This document shows, one piece after another, positions 34,377 to 46,400 of a stretch of DNA of 64,000 nucleotides. The translations under genes and the position numbers were made by a program. Origin of the DNA: Delphinapterus leucas (Eukaryota; Chordata; Mammalia; Artiodactyla; Monodontidae); the NCBI RefSeq assembly GCF_002288925.2, contig NW_022098044.1:14092807-14156806 (forward strand). Direction: 5' to 3'. Below the pieces are notes generated by a model. It made no database searches. It saw only the letters and a list, made by a program, of their open reading frames with translations, and was not told the DNA's origin. The first letter of the stretch is position 1, and each line of letters opens with the position of its first letter.

Positions 34377-34735
34377 GCTAATAAACGGATGGGATGCAAA
34401 GTTGGATTTTAACCTAATTTAAGCAGGTTCCAAAGGGACCGATGGTCTGAGCCAAGATGTAGTTTTCTGCTGGCAAAATGGTATCTGATAAAACTTGGTC
34501 TAATCTGTAAGATAAAAATGCCCATTGCTTATCCTAATATTATAATTACTTTGGCCACTAACTCCTAAGATGGGGCCCTATAAGTATCATGAAGGACTCA
34601 CTGACGGTAATAATAAAAAGGGTCCTCGTTGTGTGTGGGCTGCTCTTTGGCTGACTGGTCATGGGATAGTCCTTCAAGGAAATAAACCCAATGTTTATCT
34701 ACATCTGTGGCATCTCCAAAGACTATGTCTCTGGC
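34377..34735 (+). repeat. Possible degraded retroviral LTR
   Basis: A TATA-like CCTATAAGTAT (about 34577-34587) lies 100 bp before an AATAAA (34681-34686), and the intervening text ('gtgtgtgggctgctctttgg') looks like an R region. Clear TG/CA ends and a target duplication could not be fixed, so the call is tentative. Confidence 0.35.
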
Positions 34736-35316
34736 CTCTCAGGATGTAATCGCCTTTGGGGATCTGAGGGAGCAAATAAAACTTAGAACAGAACCTGTAT
34801 TAGTACCGGGGAATGTTGCTCGTTCCAGGGAGGGGGAGAGTAAACTTCCAGATCCCCTGCTCACAGACTCCAAGGAGGTCGCCCAGCCTCTACACCAATC
34901 GGAAGAGGCAGTTGCCCTCTTTTCAACTTGCTGAAGAGACATCGGCAGAAAGCTCTGGGGAGGGACGTGGGAGAGGGGCCCCACTTCTGTGGTGGGTGCT
35001 CTATCACCTTCTCTTCACAACATTCAAGAACACAGTTGCATTTCCCTTGAAACAAGAAAATCATGTCATCTTCTCCTCACCAGCCTAACCTAACCATCTC
35101 TAGCCCTGAATGTCTCAAGTTCAAATCTGTCATTGGAATCAGTCTTCTCATCTACTGTTCCCATCAGGAGACAGCCCAGTGCAAAATCCTCCTCTATGGT
35201 CTGAAGCAGAATATATTTCAAGGAGCTTCACTAAGAAGAACTCTCCACTTTTTCCTCACTTCTCCCCCTTTCCTGCCTCCACCACCCCACATTCTCACCA
35301 ACACTCCCATGCTCCC
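34736..35316. other. Non-coding, no element recognised
   Basis: No gene or repeat was recognised. Short ORFs overlap on opposite strands. Confidence 0.4.
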
Positions 35317-35670
35317 TGGTATGGATTAAATGTTTGTGTCTCCCCAAAATTCATACACTGAAACCCTACCCCACCCCCAGTGTGATGAGATTAGGAGTTG
35401 GGACTTTTGCCAGGTAATCAGGCTTAGATGAAAGGGATTAATATCCTCCTAAGAGTCATGAGAGAAATTTGTCCCCTGCTCTGCTCTCCACCTTGTGAGG
35501 TTATAAGAAGTTCCCCATTTGCCACTCAGAAGAGGGCTCTCACCAGAACCTGACCATGCCGCCTCCTGATTTTAGACTTCTAGCCTCTGCAACTGTGAGA
35601 ACTAAATTCCTGTTGTTCATAAAGCCACCCAGTCTATGGTATTTTTGTTGTAGCAGCCTGAGCTAAGAGA
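35317..35670 (+). repeat. MaLR LTR (MST/MLT1-like)
   Basis: Begins TGGTATGGATTAAATGTTTG and contains 'ccccagtgtgatgagattagg', 'cagaagagggctctcaccag', 'gacttctagcctctgcaac', 'ccacccagtctatggta', ending 'gagctaagaga'. Its length of about 354 bp is near full. It is the same type as 12930-13295. Confidence 0.8.
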
Positions 35671-35764
35671 GCCCCATTGTCCCTATCCAGCCTTATTTGG
35701 GTAATGAGGGGCTCATTAACTTTCTAACAAGTTCCTATCCGCAGGATATTCCTTAAAACAGGTT

Positions 35765-36160
35765 ATATATGGAATTTAAGAAAAAAAAAATGTCATGAAG
35801 AACCTAGAGGTAAGACAGGAATAAAGACACAGACCTACTAGAGAATGGACTTGAGGATATGGGGAGGGGGAAGGGTAAGCTGTGACAAAGCGAGAGAGAG
35901 GCATGGACATATATACACTACCAGACGTAAGGTAGATAGCTAGTGGGAAGCAGCCGCATAGCACAGGGAGATCAGCTCAGTGCTTTGTGACCGCCTGGAG
36001 GGGTGGGATAGGGAGGGTGGGAGGGAGGGAGACGCAAGAGGGAAGAGATATGGGAACATATGTATACGTATAACTGATTCACTTTGTTATAAAGCAGAAA
36101 TTAACACACCATTGTAAAGCAATTATACTCCAATAAAGATGTTAAAAAAAAAAAAACAAA
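35765..36160 (+). mobile_element. 5'-truncated young LINE-1 3' end
   Basis: A copy of the last ~390 bp of the L1 at 19941-27100, with about ten visible differences, so it is a close relative. It has the same G-rich 3'UTR and an A-rich tail. AAAACAGGTT at 35755-35764 and 36161-36170 is the target duplication. It contains only the end of ORF2 and the 3'UTR. Confidence 0.93.
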
Positions 36161-36170
36161 AAAACAGGTT

Positions 36171-37000
36171 GGAAATACAAATGCCCCTAGGGGTCAGGCA
36201 GTTGTCACAGAGGAAGAGAATGGGGGACGGTGGGGGGGGGGATGGTGGTGACTCTGAGAAACCAGAGGCCACAGATCCCACCTAAGAGAGTTATTTCCAT
36301 TCATCTTCAGACAGCGGGGTAGATTCATTCAGGGATGCAGACCCAAGTTCTGGCTCATGTGATTTTTCAAAAGAAGCCAGAAATCCAGATTTTAACGTGA
36401 AATTCCTAAAGTATAAAACACTATTCAGGCTAAACAAAGTAAGTCTGAAGGTCAGACTGTATCCCTGGCCCACCTATTTAGCATCAAAACTTCCCTTTTA
36501 TCTCACCATCATCAAAAAGGTCAACCTGAGACAGTATGTTTAGAGAGGGTTGAACTCCTACGTTTATCATTCATGGAACTCAGTCATTGCTGCAAAGATG
36601 GGCACAACTCCAAAGGGAAAGGGCATTTTAAACCAACATGAGGGAGAAAAGTTGGAACAGGATCAGGTATGATCACTACATCTGACATCTCACGTATTTC
36701 CATTTCAAACAGATAGCAAGATAACTTTTGATCCTGAAACTTGCATTGCTTTCTCAGTCCAAAATATACAGGATGAGGCAGAATGCTAAGTGAAACAGCA
36801 CTGTGGAATCTGCAGCCTCACGGAAGCATTATTATCAAGCTGTATCTGCCACATGTTGGTTGGCTCTGACTTTGCTACAGGGGAATTAGTCCTGGCCTTC
36901 ACAAATCTGGATAACTCTCATTTCCTAGACATGTGTACATGAACCTGAAATTTCAAACAGTTTCAAATATCCAGATACTTGTCACCTCAGCACCTGGACA
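36171..37000. other. Non-coding, no element recognised
   Basis: A G run lies at 36228-36241. The rest is unique-looking DNA without a recognised gene or repeat. Confidence 0.4.
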
Positions 37001-37195
37001 AATGACTGGATTTTTCCTGAACCCATCATTTATAAACTGTGTGATCTGTGATCTTGAAGAAGTCTGAAATTCTCTGTTCTTCAGTTTCCCCGTCTATAAA
37101 ATGGGTCTAATAATTGGACATACCCTGTAAAATTGTCAAAAGCAATAAAAGAGCTAACATAGAAAAATGCTTGGTACAGGGCCTTGCTCATTTAA
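37000..37195 (+). repeat. MIR SINE fragment
   Basis: Plus-strand MIR order: 'ctgtgtgatctgtgatcttg', 'cagtttccccgtctataaaatgg', 'taaaagagctaacatag', 'gcttggtacagggccttgct'. Confidence 0.75.
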
Positions 37196-37469
37196 AAAGC
37201 AAGGTTGTATAGAAGGGTGAGTTGGTCATGGTTTTAGTTTTGTTGTCATCACTACTATTTGAAAGCAAATACACATGGCTATAGTCACCATGATGAGAAT
37301 CAAACATTTTGAAGCATGCATTTCTGTGTCATTCAGAATGTGCACCATAATAAAATGATCAGTGCAAATGGAAACACAGCACTCATGCTGGAGTGAGAAA
37401 AACACTGAATGTCAGAAGATCTCCTTTTGGCACTCAGCCCTGCCTTGTGTTGGCTGCAATCACACCTCC

Positions 37470-37640
37470 TTCTGCTAACAACATTACAAGGTAAATGTCA
37501 TTATGCCCACTTTTCAGATGAGAAAACTGAGGCTCAGAGATATGAATAGGAAACTTTCCATAAGTCCCACAGCTAGTAAATGGTAGAGGCAAGAGTCATT
37601 CCTTCAAATCTCTGCTCCAAAGCCAGGCTTTGTACTATGC
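37470..37640 (-). repeat. MIR SINE fragment
   Basis: Minus-strand MIR: 'cttttcagatgagaaaactgaggc', 'cccacagctagtaaatggtagagg', then 'aatctctgctccaaagcc'. Well preserved for a MIR. Confidence 0.8.
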
Positions 37641-37994
37641 ACACGTATGTACAACATTCAGGTCAAATGGACAACAGCATGAATCAAAATCCATAGGCTA
37701 AGTTTGAGGCTCAGTGGACTCAGAACTTGAACTGGAGAGGAAGGGGTGTGGGAAAGATGAGGAAGGTCCCTGAATGTCAGGCTATGGATTGATGGCTTGA
37801 TCTTCTAAAATAATGTCTCCAAATTCCTTTTATCATACACCTTTATCAGCTTTCAAAAATTGAGTATGTTCTCCAATATACCACTTGTTTATTTTCTACA
37901 TGTCTGAGTTTATTAATATATTATGAATTTTATAAAGAATATATAAAAAGTAAAAATTTTAAAGTAAGAGATAGGATAGATATCTAATTCAAAC

Positions 37995-38250
37995 TTCCAA
38001 GGGGGAGGGAGAAGGATGGATTGGGAGTTTGGGATTAGCAGATGCAAACTATCGTATATAGAATGGATAAACAACAAGGTCCTGCTGTATAGCACAGGGA
38101 ACTATATTCAATATCCTGTGATAAACCATAATGGAAAAGAATATGAAAAAGAATGTACGTTACATGTATAACTGAATCACTTTGCTGTACAGAAGAAATT
38201 AACACAACATTGTATATCAACTATACGTCAATAAATTTAAAAAAAACAAA
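37995..38250 (+). repeat. L1 3' end (cetartiodactyl type)
   Basis: Text matches the older L1 split around 19.9/27.1 kb: 'ttgggagtttgggattagcag', 'acaacaaggtcctgctgtatagc', 'ctgaatcactttgctgtac', 'cattgtatatcaactatacg', and an A-rich tail at 38238. It is 5'-truncated at about 37995. Confidence 0.85.
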
Positions 38251-39127
38251 GTTCTATTATTTCCTTCTTTCACTCTAAACGATTGCTTTACAAACACTGT
38301 TCTAGGTGCATCCAACCCAGATCCTCTCCTCCAAGACTCCATTTTCCCTCCCTTTAAAAGCTGGGGTCATCTCTGATATGCCAATAAACTCCACGCCAGT
38401 TGAAATCAGGTGCCAGGACTTTGGAAGCTGGTTTCTTTTGCCTCTTCTGTCTGGTCCTGTCCTTCCCTCCTCCAAGGACCCCTCCTGGGCTGAGTCCTGC
38501 CTCTCAAGAAGCAGCCCAAGCAAGGGCCCCTCACTGTTCCCGCAGCCCCGGAGGGATGATTGCAGGCAGCAACATCCTCTGAAGTCAGACCACGTCCTCC
38601 CGTTGCCGCAGAAACGAGAAAATCAGCAGTTGTTTTCTTCCACTGGCAACCTTGTAAAGAGTAACAGAACAGCCTTGTCAGTCCCGAGGCCCGTCTGTAA
38701 AGGACAAAGCCTCCTCTTGATGGACAGGCGGTGGGAACCAGGGCCCATTCATTGTTCTCATATCATGTTAGCAATGCCTGGATTAGGTTTGAAAATCCTG
38801 ATGTCATCACATAGCAGGTGGATTTGTTTATTGAGAGTCCTGTTCCTGACCAAGAACAGAGTAGCTTCCCACTCTTCTGGAGCCTGCATGAAATACGCCC
38901 ACCATGAATTGAGGGACCACCAAATGGCCAGAATGGGACCTCGGCTTCCGGTCACTTCACCCACTTCTGAGTTATGGAGGATGGAAGGGCACAGCTGTAA
39001 GGAAGGCCTGGACCTCCAAGTCCACTGAAGTTTTGTGAGCAGGAATCACCGAGTGACAGACTTGAGTGAGCTTGGGGTTTAAATGCAGATTGGTTTAGGC
39101 TGGATTTCTGGCTTGGCCACTTACTAG
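38251..39127. other. Non-coding with one long open frame
   Basis: A 240-codon plus-strand frame spans 38306-39028. It has no recognised domain, no plausible initiation or splice context, and overlaps no known repeat. It is the longest open frame outside L1. I treat it as probably fortuitous and list it as a finding. Confidence 0.35.
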
Positions 39128-39130
39128 TTC

Positions 39131-39567
39131 CATTAATTTCCTAGGGCTGTCACAACAAAGTCCCACAAACAATAGAAATGGATTCTCTCACAGTTCTGGA
39201 GGCTGAGGTCTATTAAGGTGTTGGCTCCCTTTAAAACTCTAGGGGGTGGATCCTTCTATGCCTCTTCAAGCCCCTGATAGCCCAGGGGTTCTTTGACCTG
39301 TGGTGGCATAAGTCCAAGCCTCTGACTCAGTCTTCACATGGCCTTCTTCCCTCTGTGTCTGTGTCCAAATCTCTCTCTTCTAATAAGGACAACAATCATA
39401 TTGGATTTAGGGCCCCCTCCACTTCAGGATAGACTCATCTTGACTAATTATATCTGCAACAATCCTATTTCCAAACAGAATAACATTCTGAGGTACTGGG
39501 GGATGAGAGGGAGCAGACCTAGGGCTTCAGCATATGTTTTTGAGGGGATACAGTTCAACCCATAACA
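39131..39567 (-). repeat. MaLR LTR, MLT1-like
   Basis: Reverse-strand LTR: 'cctagggctgtcacaacaaag', 'ctctcacagttctggaggctg', 'cttcacatggccttcttcc', 'gaggtactgggggatgag', ending 'gttcaacccataaca'. Nearly full length. Confidence 0.8.
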
Positions 39568-39569
39568 CT

Positions 39570-39720
39570 AGCTGAGCGACTTTAGTTAACTTGATTAACC
39601 TCTCTGAGCCTCAGTTTCCTCAGCAGAAGGAAATGGTCCTGTGACCTACTTCCCACGGCTGCTGTAATGCTCTAATGGGATTCACGGGGAAGCTTCTTAT
39701 GGATGCTCAGTGAAGATTAG
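39570..39720 (+). repeat. MIR SINE fragment
   Basis: 'gcgactttagttaacttgatt', 'cctctctgagcctcagtttcc', then a diverged end. Plus-strand MIR core. Confidence 0.65.
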
Positions 39721-39984
39721 TTCCCTCTCTGCTCTCCCTTCATGCCTTCCCACCTCCCTCTCCTGACCCATCTCTTTCCCACTCTGGGGAAATGTTTGCC
39801 TCCTATTCAGATATCACTTGTCTGCCTGCTGAGCCATGGATTCAGCCATAGGCATGAGGCAATCACAGCCAAAAAAGAAAAGAGGCAGAGAAATGATCTG
39901 CATGTCAATCTGGTCTGGGAATGGATGGGCTTGGTGTGCACAGCATTGAAAAATCCTAAGGTTCAGGAGACAACTTGGCAATAT

Positions 39985-40590
39985 TTCAGTTAAAAGTTAA
40001 ACTACCTATGCTCTTTGGACAGTAATTCTATTTCTAGATATTCACCCTAAACATTTGGTCTATGTGAAAAGGGTATTCATGGCAGCATTGTTTATCAAAG
40101 CAACAGATTGAAAACAGCCTATACTTTATGGTACTTCCATGTAAGGAAACACTATGTAGTCATTAAAAACAATGAAGCAGCTCACTGCATGCTGATATGG
40201 AATGAGGCCCAAGATAAAATTTTAAGTGAAAAAGCATAGTTTAGGGAAGGAGGGATGAATAGGCAGAACACAGAGGATTTTTAAGGCACTGAAAATACTC
40301 TGTATGATACTATAATGATGGATACGTGTCATTATACATTTGTCCAGACCCACTGAATGCATAACACCCCGAGTGACCCCTGATGTGAACTATGGACTTT
40401 GGATGATAATGACATGTCAGTGTAGGTTCATCAGTCGTAACAAATGTGCCGTCTGGTGAGGGCTGTTGATCATGCGGAGGCTTTGCACGTGTGGGTACAG
40501 GGGGCATATGGGAAATGTCTGTACCTTCCTCCCAATTTTGCTGTGAACCTAAAGCTACTCTAAGGAGTAAAGTCTATTTTTAAATAAATA
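39985..40590 (+). repeat. Old L1 (L1MB/MC-like) 3' end
   Basis: The end of ORF2 ('ttctatttctagatattcacc', 'catggcagcattgtttatc') is followed by the L1M 3'UTR: 'gaaaatactctgtatgatac', 'tggactttggatgataatgac', 'ccaattttgctgtgaacc', 'aagtctatttttaaataaat'. This is the same 3'UTR seen reversed at 12379-12929. Confidence 0.85.
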
Positions 40591-40690
40591 AATAAATGAA
40601 GAAAGAAAGAAAAAAAGAAACGAAGAAAGGGAAGGAAGGAAGGGAGGAAGGAAAGAAAGAAAAAAATAAAGGAAGGAAGAAAGAAAGGGG
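40591..40690 (+). repeat. Polypurine (GAAA/GGAA)n tract
   Basis: A purine microsatellite grown from the L1 A-tail. The Lys/Glu-rich ORF across it is an artefact. Confidence 0.9.
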
Positions 40691-40699
40691 CAAGATCAG

Positions 40700-40980
40700 A
40701 ATAGTGTTCTTTTCTGGCAGGGATGAAAGAAAGTTACACACATATGTCTATTTGTATGCATACACATACACACACATATGCATATAATATGTCCAGAAGA
40801 TAAATTAAAAACTAATAATAGTGGTTGCCTTAAAAAAAAAGAAATTGTGCAACTCGCCAGAAGACATCATTTCACTGCCTATTCTCTGTGCCTTTTGATG
40901 TATGTACTATATAAACAAATTACCTATTCAATAAATAAATCAAATCTTTAGAAATAATAGGTTTCAAAGGCTTGTAACCA
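40700..40980 (+). repeat. Second old L1 3' tail
   Basis: 'aactaataatagtggttgcc' and 'aaattacctattcaataaat' are L1 3'UTR-like. A CA/TATG-rich microsatellite sits at 40738-40790. Confidence 0.5.
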
Positions 40981-42670
40981 ATTTGACTCCACCTAGACTC
41001 CTGAGGAATTGAAGGGAGGGTTCCGATCTGGTGGGGGGAGGGAAGTGTGTCTGGCCGGGGTCAGGTAGGGGTCTCTTCAGACACTAACCATAGCTGGGAA
41101 TGCAAAGAGCAGGGGCTGGCCCTCGCAGGAGAGAATGGTGAAAGCTACTTAGGTAGTTGTTGGTGCAGCATGTGAGCTGAGAGCAGAAAGAGGGATGGGG
41201 GACAGGTAGGGAAATGTACCTCAGACTCAGCTCACACTGGGGGCACAGAGGGCTAGGGGAGCCTAGGGAAAGTGGCTACGGCTCCTGGGCATGCAGGCAC
41301 GGTCAGCTGCCACAAGCACATACTCCTCTGTGCCTGCTGGAGAGGGCAAGGCCAGAGACACAGCATATCCCCCCACAAAAGGCCAGGAAGCAAAGAAGGC
41401 CAAGGAGCTGACAACCGAAGCACCCTGCAGTCCATGCACGTGGAATGTCCCATTCCCTCAGGTTCTTGCTAGGTGACTGGCTAATTTGTTAAATTAATTG
41501 AGACACACAATCAGGCATTATTTCATGAACACCTCATGGGGGCACATAGGATGTTTCCTCTTGAATCAGCTTGACATTGCAGTATTAATAGCTGTTAATT
41601 GTTTAATTTGTTCATCCTTCCCAGGGGTGTTTGCCTTTTAACTGGCACTTCAGACACTCAAAGGAATGTGTGTCTATGGGAAGTTATTTCAGGACTGTGA
41701 CAGGATGAGAGAGGAGAGCTATTTGGGACAGAAGACCTTCTCCGTACCCTTCAAATCCCATGACAAAGGGGATTACCCATTTCACCCATCTTTCATCCCA
41801 GGTCGTCCCTGTAATAAGACTAAGAGCACTTTCAGGGAACAAAAGTAACTTGGAATGGAGTCTGCCAGTGCCTGCTCTGTACTCCAGGGCTAAACAAAGG
41901 GCCAGTGTCACCTGAATGGCTCAACAAAGCACCATTGACTTGGGGTCTGTCAATCAGACATATTCCACTGGCATCATTTAGCTGCCACAATATGTCAGGT
42001 CTGTAAAGAAATAGTTGCTGGGTCCCAAGAGAATCAACATTCAACACAAGGCATTGCAAGGGTCCCGGAGCATTCCGTCCCCCCCCCACCCCCCTCACCC
42101 CGCTACTATGAAACTGTAAGAACTTCTCCAACCCAAGACACAAAAAGAACTATTAACTGCTTTTCAAGGACAAAGACCCTTCCTTTGTGGTGCCACAGAC
42201 AATGAAGAACTCAGCCAGTTTAGCGCAATTTACCATGATCGCCCATCATTCAGCAACCCTTACCAACCCTCCTAGTGACTGGCTTCTTTTAGCATTCAAG
42301 GTACGGAAACTCCGTGCTCCTCTCAATTGCCCTGGTGCAATTATTGTATTGATTTGATTCAGCATTTGCTCCACGTTTAAGGTGGTTTATGTTTTTTAAT
42401 TTGCAATTAAATCAAATGATCCCTCTTTGCTAAGATGGTTGACACTTGTTTATATTCTGCAGCAAGCAATGAAGGCAACTTTTATTTAGCATCATAAAGC
42501 ATGCAGGGTGGAGAGCTTAACATTTTCAAGCAACTCAATTTCTTGCCTAGCTCTTCAGCCTGTAAAAAAAATCAAACTACATATTCGTTGTAAAAATGGT
42601 ACAAGGGATAATTAGTGCTTTACAGTGATAATCTAATGAAGTCACAAAGCAAGCAACGTTGGAAAGATAA
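40981..42670. other. Repeat-poor non-coding stretch
   Basis: No repeat landmark or gene was recognised. The parts 41480-41640 and 42290-42660 are AT-rich, contain many ATTA, CAATTA and TTGCAAT words and may be conserved regulatory DNA. A C-rich run (42078-42105) separates them. Short ORFs at 41214-41476 lie in three overlapping frames and look fortuitous. Confidence 0.4.
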
Positions 42671-43032
42671 TGTTATGGGATGAATGTTTGTGCCCCACCC
42701 CCCAAATTCCTATGTTGAAGCCTTAACCCCCAATGTGGTAGTGTTTGGAGGTGGTGCCTTTGGGAGGTGATCAAGATTAGATGAGGTCATGAGGGTGGGC
42801 CCTTCATGATGGGCTTAGTGTCCATATAAGAAGAGGAAGAGAGAGAGAGATCTCTCAATACATTCACACACAAAGGAAAGGCTGTGTGAATACACAGTGT
42901 GAAGGCAGCTGTCTGAAAGCCAGGTCTGATCTTGGACTTCCCAGCCTCGAGGACTGTGAGAAAATATATCTCTTTTGTTTAAGCCACCCAGTCTATAGTA
43001 TTCTGTTATATCAGCCCAAGCTGTCTAAGACA
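42671..43032 (+). mobile_element. Solo MaLR LTR (MST/MLT1-like), 362 bp
   Basis: Starts TGTTATGGGATGAATGTTTG and ends GCTGTCTAAGACA. Flanks GATAA (42666-42670) and GATTA (43033-43037) are a 5-bp duplication with one mismatch. A GA dinucleotide run lies at 42836-42852. No internal retroviral sequence is present. Confidence 0.85.
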
Positions 43033-43322
43033 GATTAAAAACTGGAAGAGCCACAAGAATAATTGGTGATTTTGTCACAACTTCCTTTCTGGATGATATC
43101 CAAGTACTTGACCCGCTCAATTTCTTTCCAACCTCTGATATGTGTACAGTTAATTATTAATTAGTGATTCAGGCTATAGGTGACCAGGAAAGTCAGGGCA
43201 ATTAAACTCCTTTTAATGTTTTAAAATGATATTGACATTTAACATTCTCTCCCTATCAAGTGACCACTAGGAAAATAGTCAATAAGAGGTCAAGGAAAAA
43301 ATAGAAAGGAAAGGAAGTACTA

Positions 43323-43773
43323 TGCTATGAGTTAAATTGTGCCCCCTCAAAAAATGATACATAGAAATTCTAATCCTCAGTACCTCAGAACCTGACCTAA
43401 TTTGGAAATTGGGTCTTTACTGCAGTAGTCAAAATGAGGTCATGATGGTGGGTCCTAATCCAAAATGACTGGTGTGCTTACAAAAAGGGGAAAATTGGAC
43501 TCACAGAGGGAGACCATGTGAAGACACAGGGAGAAGACAGCCATGTGACCGGAGTGATAGATCTACCAGCCAGAAAAATGCCAAGGATTTCCAGAAAGTT
43601 CCAGAAGCTAGAAGCCACAAGGAAAGATTCTTCCCAGAGCCATCAGAGTGAATGGCCCTGCCAACACCTTGATTTTGGACTTCTAACCTCCAGAACTGTG
43701 AGACAATAAATTCCCGTCTTTTAAGTCACCTAGTTTTGGATACTTTCTTATGGCAGCCCTAGGAAACAAACAC
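43323..43773 (+). repeat. MaLR LTR, MLT1-like, near full length
   Basis: 'gagttaaattgtgccccctc', 'cagtacctcagaacctgacc', 'ggtgggtcctaatccaaaatg', 'aagacacagggagaagacag', 'cttctaacctccagaactgtg', ending 'ggcagccctaggaaac'. All landmarks are in plus orientation. Confidence 0.85.
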
Positions 43774-44815
43774 ATTATCATATTAAATATATGCATTAAT
43801 TGCAGGTCCTATCCCAATGTATGAAAAACTAAAGTGTGAAAGGTAGCTCCATTTCATGAGTGAACAAACACAGAATATAGATCAAAAAAATGTATGTTTG
43901 GTGAGGCAACTGGGGGGATGTTAAGAAAAAAAGAAAAGCACAGACGGAAAAAGAATCCGGAAGTAAAGTTAGAAACAAAACACATAAGATTTTTTATGGT
44001 TTGCTAAAGCGTTGTAAGTCTTGTTCTGGGTTTCCTAGTGACCAATTTAAAGAAAGAAACCCAATCAATTACATAGCACACTTTCCACATGGACAGAGGG
44101 AAGAATAGTTATCAGGAGAAACAATGTTATTTCTGAAACGAAAGCCTAAGAGATAGTTAATTAAAAGACTTGTCTGATTACTGAATTTATATCCTTAGCC
44201 ATATCCTTCATCCCATAAACATACTGTCTAGTTCTGAATTATATAGGGCTGTATTTTATAACATCTTTGATTTTTAACCAATGACTATGCAGGATGGTAA
44301 AAGCTGTGATTTTCAAAGCTAAACGGATGTCAATTGGTTTATAGCTCTCTAATGATGAAACTTAAGCCAGAGAGAAAATCTACAATATTTTAGGCAGTGG
44401 TACCCAAATGCTAGTCCACAGACTAGATGCATCAGGATCATCCGGGGATCACCTTTAAAAAGATACAGATGCCTGGATGCCACCCCTGGGAATCTGATTC
44501 ATTGGACAATTCTGGTGCTGAGCCAAGTTTAAAAACCACTCTTCTAGAGGATGATAGCATGCATATCCTCAGGCAAGCCTCCTGATATATTAGCATTATT
44601 TCCGTCAGTACAGATTTTGATAACTCTTGGATGAAAGAGAACTCAAGGTGAGTCTCCCAGCCAATTATTGGTTCCTTCAGTGTGCAAATGTAGAGAACCA
44701 CTTAACCGATCGCCCCCAAAAGATTGAGTTCTGGAGCTAAAGTGACTCATTACCCACCCTTCCATGTGCCCAGGGAACTAGAATAGTATGGAACTCAGGA
44801 TTTGGTCTGAATCCC
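43774..44815. other. Non-coding, no element recognised
   Basis: AT-rich unique-looking DNA. The segment 44395-44700 ('acatcaggatcatccggggatcacc'-like order, with 'ggatgccacccctgggaatctgattc') resembles an old DNA-transposon or MER repeat that I cannot name with confidence. Confidence 0.35.
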
Positions 44816-44819
44816 TACC

Positions 44820-44980
44820 CTTCCTTTTATTAGCCACGTGGCTCTTAGTTGAGTCAGGGGACCTCTCTAGGTTTCAGGTGGCCTAGAGAAATGGGAATGA
44901 CAAGGCCAGCCTCATAAATTTGCTGTGGTGATGAAACAAGAAAGTCTATGTGACACTCTTAGCAAAATGTCTGTGTGGTA
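44820..44980 (+). repeat. MIR SINE fragment
   Basis: 'gacctctctaggtttcaggtgg', 'gaaatgggaatgacaaggcc', 'gtgatgaaacaagaaagtc'. Diverged plus-strand MIR. Confidence 0.55.
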
Positions 44981-45865
44981 GAAAAATCCAATAAAGGAAG
45001 CTTTTCATTGCTTACTTTTATTTTAGGAAATACTCTTTTTCTGTGACTATATCCCAGGGCATCACCATCCCTGATAGCAAGATGAACCACTGACGTGCTA
45101 GACCACAAATTAGAATTGACCACCAAGGTGCCACAGGTGGGTGTCCCCTGGTGACCACTAGCCCTTGGTAATGGCATCTTCCCCATAGTCCAGTTGGAAG
45201 ACAGAAGGGCAAGTATGGAGAACACCACATGTAACCGAGCGGAAACTGTTGTTCCAAGAATGAAAAGGGTTATGGGAGCAAATGACTCAAAACCTATAAA
45301 AATAAACCTGACTTCACTTGCAGCACTTAAATGCAGTGAGGACTCAGGAGGCCTCCTGGAGAATGGTTCGTGTTATTTTTATTTAGTGAGGGCCTTTTAA
45401 ATCCTTTATTGGTTTAATCCTCCTATTGGCTGGATCGCTCCTTCTTGTAGGATCATAAAGCTAGGTGCAATCTCGGATGGGCTATTTGGAGGCCTTATTC
45501 TCTGCCTCCAAGCACTTGTTTGTGTAAACTTGAGTGCCCAAGGTACCCAAAGTGTGGAGGCAAGGTAGCTGATTTCTATGCCTTCCAAAATCGTGAGCTC
45601 GTGGCAGGGGTGGGGAAAGAAGGTAGCAGAGGCAAATAACTGTGCAATTAGCAGCAAACTCATTAAGCAACTCTGGGGAGGCTATGCAGCTGACAACATC
45701 AGTTTGATCTCTGCCACATCTATTTGACTATGATGCAGCCATTTACACACGTCTATAGCATTCATAGTAACAAGGGAATTGCTTATTCCACACTGCCCTG
45801 CATATTCCGTATAGAAACAACAGCTCCACTTAACTGAGTACAAACTCCCACTCCTTATTTTATAT
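44981..45865. other. Repeat-poor non-coding stretch
   Basis: No repeat or exon was recognised. The part 45360-45690 looks unique and AT/GC-balanced and may be conserved non-coding DNA. Confidence 0.35.
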
Positions 45866-45869
45866 ATAT

Positions 45870-46040
45870 CATCTCAGCAAACCAACACCCTACAGTGCAA
45901 GCAGTGTTATCCCAAACTGAAAGATAGGGAAAGTGAGAGAGAAAAGTTAAGTCATGTGCCCAGTGATTGAGTGGCAACACCTGGATTTAAACCTCTGCCT
46001 ATCTGACCCCAAAGCTTGTGCTTTCATTCTCCCCACTGTG
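45870..46040 (-). repeat. MIR SINE fragment
   Basis: 'gcagtgttatcccaaactgaaag', 'aagtcatgtgcccagtgattg', 'agtggcaacacctggatttaaacc'. Minus-strand MIR order. Confidence 0.75.
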
Positions 46041-46084
46041 TAGCACAACCAGCTATGGCCAACACAAACGATTAGAAGGAAATA

Positions 46085-46400
46085 GATCAGAAATACAAAC
46101 ATCATATGATATCGCTTATATGCTGAATTTTTTTTAATGATACAAATGAAATGATTTACAAAACAGAAACAGACTCACAGACTTAGAGAACGAATTTATG
46201 GTTACCGGGGGGAAGGGTTGAGGTGAGGGATAGGTTGGGCGTTTGGGACTGGCATGAACATACTGCTATATTTAAAAATAGATAACCAACAAGGACCTAC
46301 TGTACAGCACAGGGAAATCTGCTCAATATTCTGTAATACCCTAAATGGGAAAAGAATTTTTAAAAGAATAGATACATGTATATGTTTTTTAAAAAGAAGG
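46085..46400 (+). repeat. L1 3' end (cetartiodactyl type), older copy
   Basis: 'cagaaacagactcacagac', 'aatttatggttaccgggggg', 'acaaggacctactgtacagc', 'aagaatagatacatgtatatg'. The same family as 37995-38250 and 19823-19940, with an internal T run. Confidence 0.8.
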
